From Paracoccus thiocyanatus (lineage in GTDB: Bacteria > Pseudomonadota > Alphaproteobacteria > Rhodobacterales > Rhodobacteraceae): a stretch of DNA of 64,000 nt. The notes below the pieces were generated by a model. The model searched no databases, had not been told where the DNA came from, and saw only the letters and a list, made by a program, of their open reading frames with translations. The number at the start of each line of letters is the position of its first letter. Positions within the stretch are counted from its first letter, which is position 1. Made by a program: the position numbers and the translations under genes. Shown here piece by piece: positions 62,402 to 64,000 of this stretch. The stretch covers positions 186,001 to 250,000 of the forward strand of contig NZ_FTMK01000002.1 in NCBI RefSeq assembly GCF_900156255.1. The letters run 5' to 3'.

Positions 62402-64000
62402 TCACCCATCCACCCGAATACGGGCATTTTCGGGGTCAAAGGGGCTGTCCACCGTGACCTCGGCATCCCATAATTCGCGCTGCATCCGCACTTTCAGCCG
62501 CGTCCCCGGCGCGGCCAGGTCGGGGCGGACATAGCCCATGGCAATGGATTTGTCGAAAGCCGCCGACCAGCCGCCCGAGGTCAGCCGCCCGATCCGGGCC
62601 GCGCCATCGGGCAGGTATAGCGCCTCGCGGCCCCAGGGATCGGCGTCCGCCGGCCCGTCGATCAGCAAGGTCACGCATTTGCTGCGGATGCCCTTGGCCA
62701 GCATCGCCTGCTTGCCGTTGAACGCCTTGTCCAGATCGACGAAACGGTCCAGCCCGGCTTCAAGCGGCGTCGCGTCGCGGCCCAGCTCGGTGCCGAAGGC
62801 GCGATAGCTTTTCTCTTGCCGCAGCCAGTTCTGCGCCCGCGCGCCGACCAGCTTCAGCCCGTGCTTCTCGCCCGCCGCGACCAGTTGGTCCCACAGGTAG
62901 CGGCCGAACTCGATCGGGTGATGCAGCTCCCAGCCCAGCTCGCCGGTATAGGCGACGCGGATGGCGCGGACCGGGCACATGCCCAGTTCGATATGGCGCA
63001 TCGAGAGCCAGGGAAACCGCTTGTTGCCCAGGACCGTGTCGGGGTCGGCGTCGCGCACCAGGTCGCGCAGGATGGCGCGGCTGTTCGGCCCGGCCAGGGC
63101 GAAAACGCCCCATTGCGTGGTGATGTCCTGCACGATCACCGGCCCGAACTCGGCCTGCATCGCCTCGGCCGCCCGGCGCAGGTGGTCGCCGTCGTAATCC
63201 GCCCATGCCCCGGCCGAGATCAGGTAATAATCGTCCTCGGCCAGCCGCACGATGGTATATTCGGTGCGCGTGGTGCCGGTCTCGGTCAGGGCATAGGTCA
63301 GGTTGATGCGGCCGACCTTGGGCAGGCGGTTGGTGGTGAACCAGTCCAGAAAGGCGGTGGCGCCGGGACCATGGACGCGATGCTTGGCAAAGGCCGAGGC
63401 GTCGATCAGCCCGGCGGCGCCCCGGACCGCCTCAGCCTCGGCCCTGGCATAGTGCCACCAGCCGCCGCGGCGGAAACTGCGGCTTGCATGGTCGTCGAAA
63501 CCGGCCGGCGCGTAATAGTTCGGCCGCTCCCAACCGTTCACCTGGCCGAATTGCGCCCCGGCATCCTTCTGGCGGTCATAGGCGGGGGTGGTGCGCAGCG
63601 GGCGGCAGGCTTCGCGCTCTTCGTCCGGGTGGTGCAGGACGAAGACATGCTCGTAAGCCTCTTCGTTCTTGCGGGCGGCATATTCGGTGGTCATCCAGCC
63701 ACCGAAGCGGCGGGGGTCGAGGCTGGCCATGTCGATCTCGGCCTCGCCCTCGGTCATCATCTGCGCCAGGTAATGGCCGGTGCCGCCGGCGGCGGTGATG
63801 CCAAAGGAAAAACCCTCGGCCAGCCACATGTTGCGCAGGCCGGGCGCCGGGCCGACCAGCGGGTTGCCGTCGGGCGTATAGCAGATCGGGCCGTTGAAAT
63901 CGTCCTTGAGCCCCACGGTTTCCGAACTGGGAATCCGGTGGATCATCGACATGTATTCTTCCTCGATCCGTTCCAGGTCCAGCGGGAACAGGTCGGCGCG
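62402..64000 (-). CDS. FAD-dependent dehydrogenase/GcvT fusion, dimethylglycine/sarcosine dehydrogenase-like (5' end missing)
   Basis: 532 residues visible; the frame is open through the right edge, so the N-terminal FAD domain lies outside. The start of the visible part (FNGPICYTPDGNPLVGPAPG, MWLAEGFSFGITAAGGTGHYLAQMM) is the end of a DAO-type FAD domain, followed by an FAO_M region and a GcvT/aminomethyltransferase domain (~160-530; SAFAKHRVHGPGATAFLDWF, WGVFALAGPNSRAIL, YTGELGWELHHP). Such fusions demethylate dimethylglycine, sarcosine or related amines, passing one-carbon units to THF. The exact substrate is unknown. Confidence 0.88.
   Translation of the reverse strand, partial: RADLFPLDLERIEEEYMSMIHRIPSSETVGLKDDFNGPICYTPDGNPLVGPAPGLRNMWLAEGFSFGITAAGGTGHYLAQMMTEGEAEIDMASLDPRRFGGWMTTEYAARKNEEAYEHVFVLHHPDEEREACRPLRTTPAYDRQKDAGAQFGQVNGWERPNYYAPAGFDDHASRSFRRGGWWHYARAEAEAVRGAAGLIDASAFAKHRVHGPGATAFLDWFTTNRLPKVGRINLTYALTETGTTRTEYTIVRLAEDDYYLISAGAWADYDGDHLRRAAEAMQAEFGPVIVQDITTQWGVFALAGPNSRAILRDLVRDADPDTVLGNKRFPWLSMRHIELGMCPVRAIRVAYTGELGWELHHPIEFGRYLWDQLVAAGEKHGLKLVGARAQNWLRQEKSYRAFGTELGRDATPLEAGLDRFVDLDKAFNGKQAMLAKGIRSKCVTLLIDGPADADPWGREALYLPDGAARIGRLTSGGWSAAFDKSIAMGYVRPDLAAPGTRLKVRMQRELWDAEVTVDSPFDPENARIRVDG

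Overview
The window is high-GC chromosomal DNA from an alphaproteobacterium, almost certainly Paracoccus (Rhodobacterales). The best taxonomic marker is cycA at 58746, a cytochrome c550 very close to the P. denitrificans/P. versutus protein, next to a subunit I gene of cytochrome aa3 oxidase. A probable thiocyanate dehydrogenase locus fits a thiocyanate-oxidising Paracoccus such as P. thiocyanatus or P. pantotrophus/versutus relatives; this species-level reading is inference.

Layout. 1-5201: dipeptide/oligopeptide ABC importer (dppABCDF, dppA cut by the left edge). 5289-9816: EF-P lysine 2,3-aminomutase (epmB), a small RTX protein, and a PepSY protein/response regulator/sensor kinase operon behind three direct-repeat boxes. 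9841-23044: mostly housekeeping: panBC, argC, a tiny lipoprotein, efp and epmA (divergent), a lytic transglycosylase, hisBH, a ZauP-like/ZapA division pair, a YqhA-family membrane protein and carB. 23377-30777: accessory stretch with a small hydrophilic protein, a frameshifted anchor-L/Hint-domain gene, an ATP-grasp gene, a glycosyltransferase broken by two indels and an amber codon, and a 624-residue RTX protein. 30982-38140: two facing operons that look like one catabolic module: RpiR regulator, class III aminotransferase and BKACE enzyme on the plus strand; amino-acid ABC importer, C45-type acylase and a second RpiR regulator on the minus strand.

38393-53625 is the most interesting region. 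A minus-strand run of tightly packed genes encodes a cysteine-less thioredoxin-like protein, a Tat-exported thiocyanate dehydrogenase-like copper enzyme, a His-rich periplasmic protein, a pentapeptide-repeat protein, a Tat-exported MBL-fold hydrolase, two membrane-fusion adaptors and a heavy-metal RND pump, Cu/Zn superoxide dismutase, and SoxX and SoxA cytochromes. Divergent to it are a BigR/SqrR-like ArsR repressor and a YeeE/YedE sulfur transporter. I read it as a self-contained module: periplasmic thiocyanate oxidation, copper supply and detoxification, c-type cytochromes to carry electrons or process the sulfur product, and a sulfur-responsive switch. An AT-rich divergent region with a strong inverted repeat is the likely control point.

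53786-64000: tRNA-Leu(GAG), metH, lipB, cycA with a 14-bp-stem terminator, the aa3 oxidase subunit I gene, a DUF2244 protein, a small outer-membrane-like protein, and a dimethylglycine/sarcosine dehydrogenase-like gene cut by the right edge. No rRNA, CRISPR array, intact IS or phage gene was seen. Start sites, operators and terminators were read by eye.
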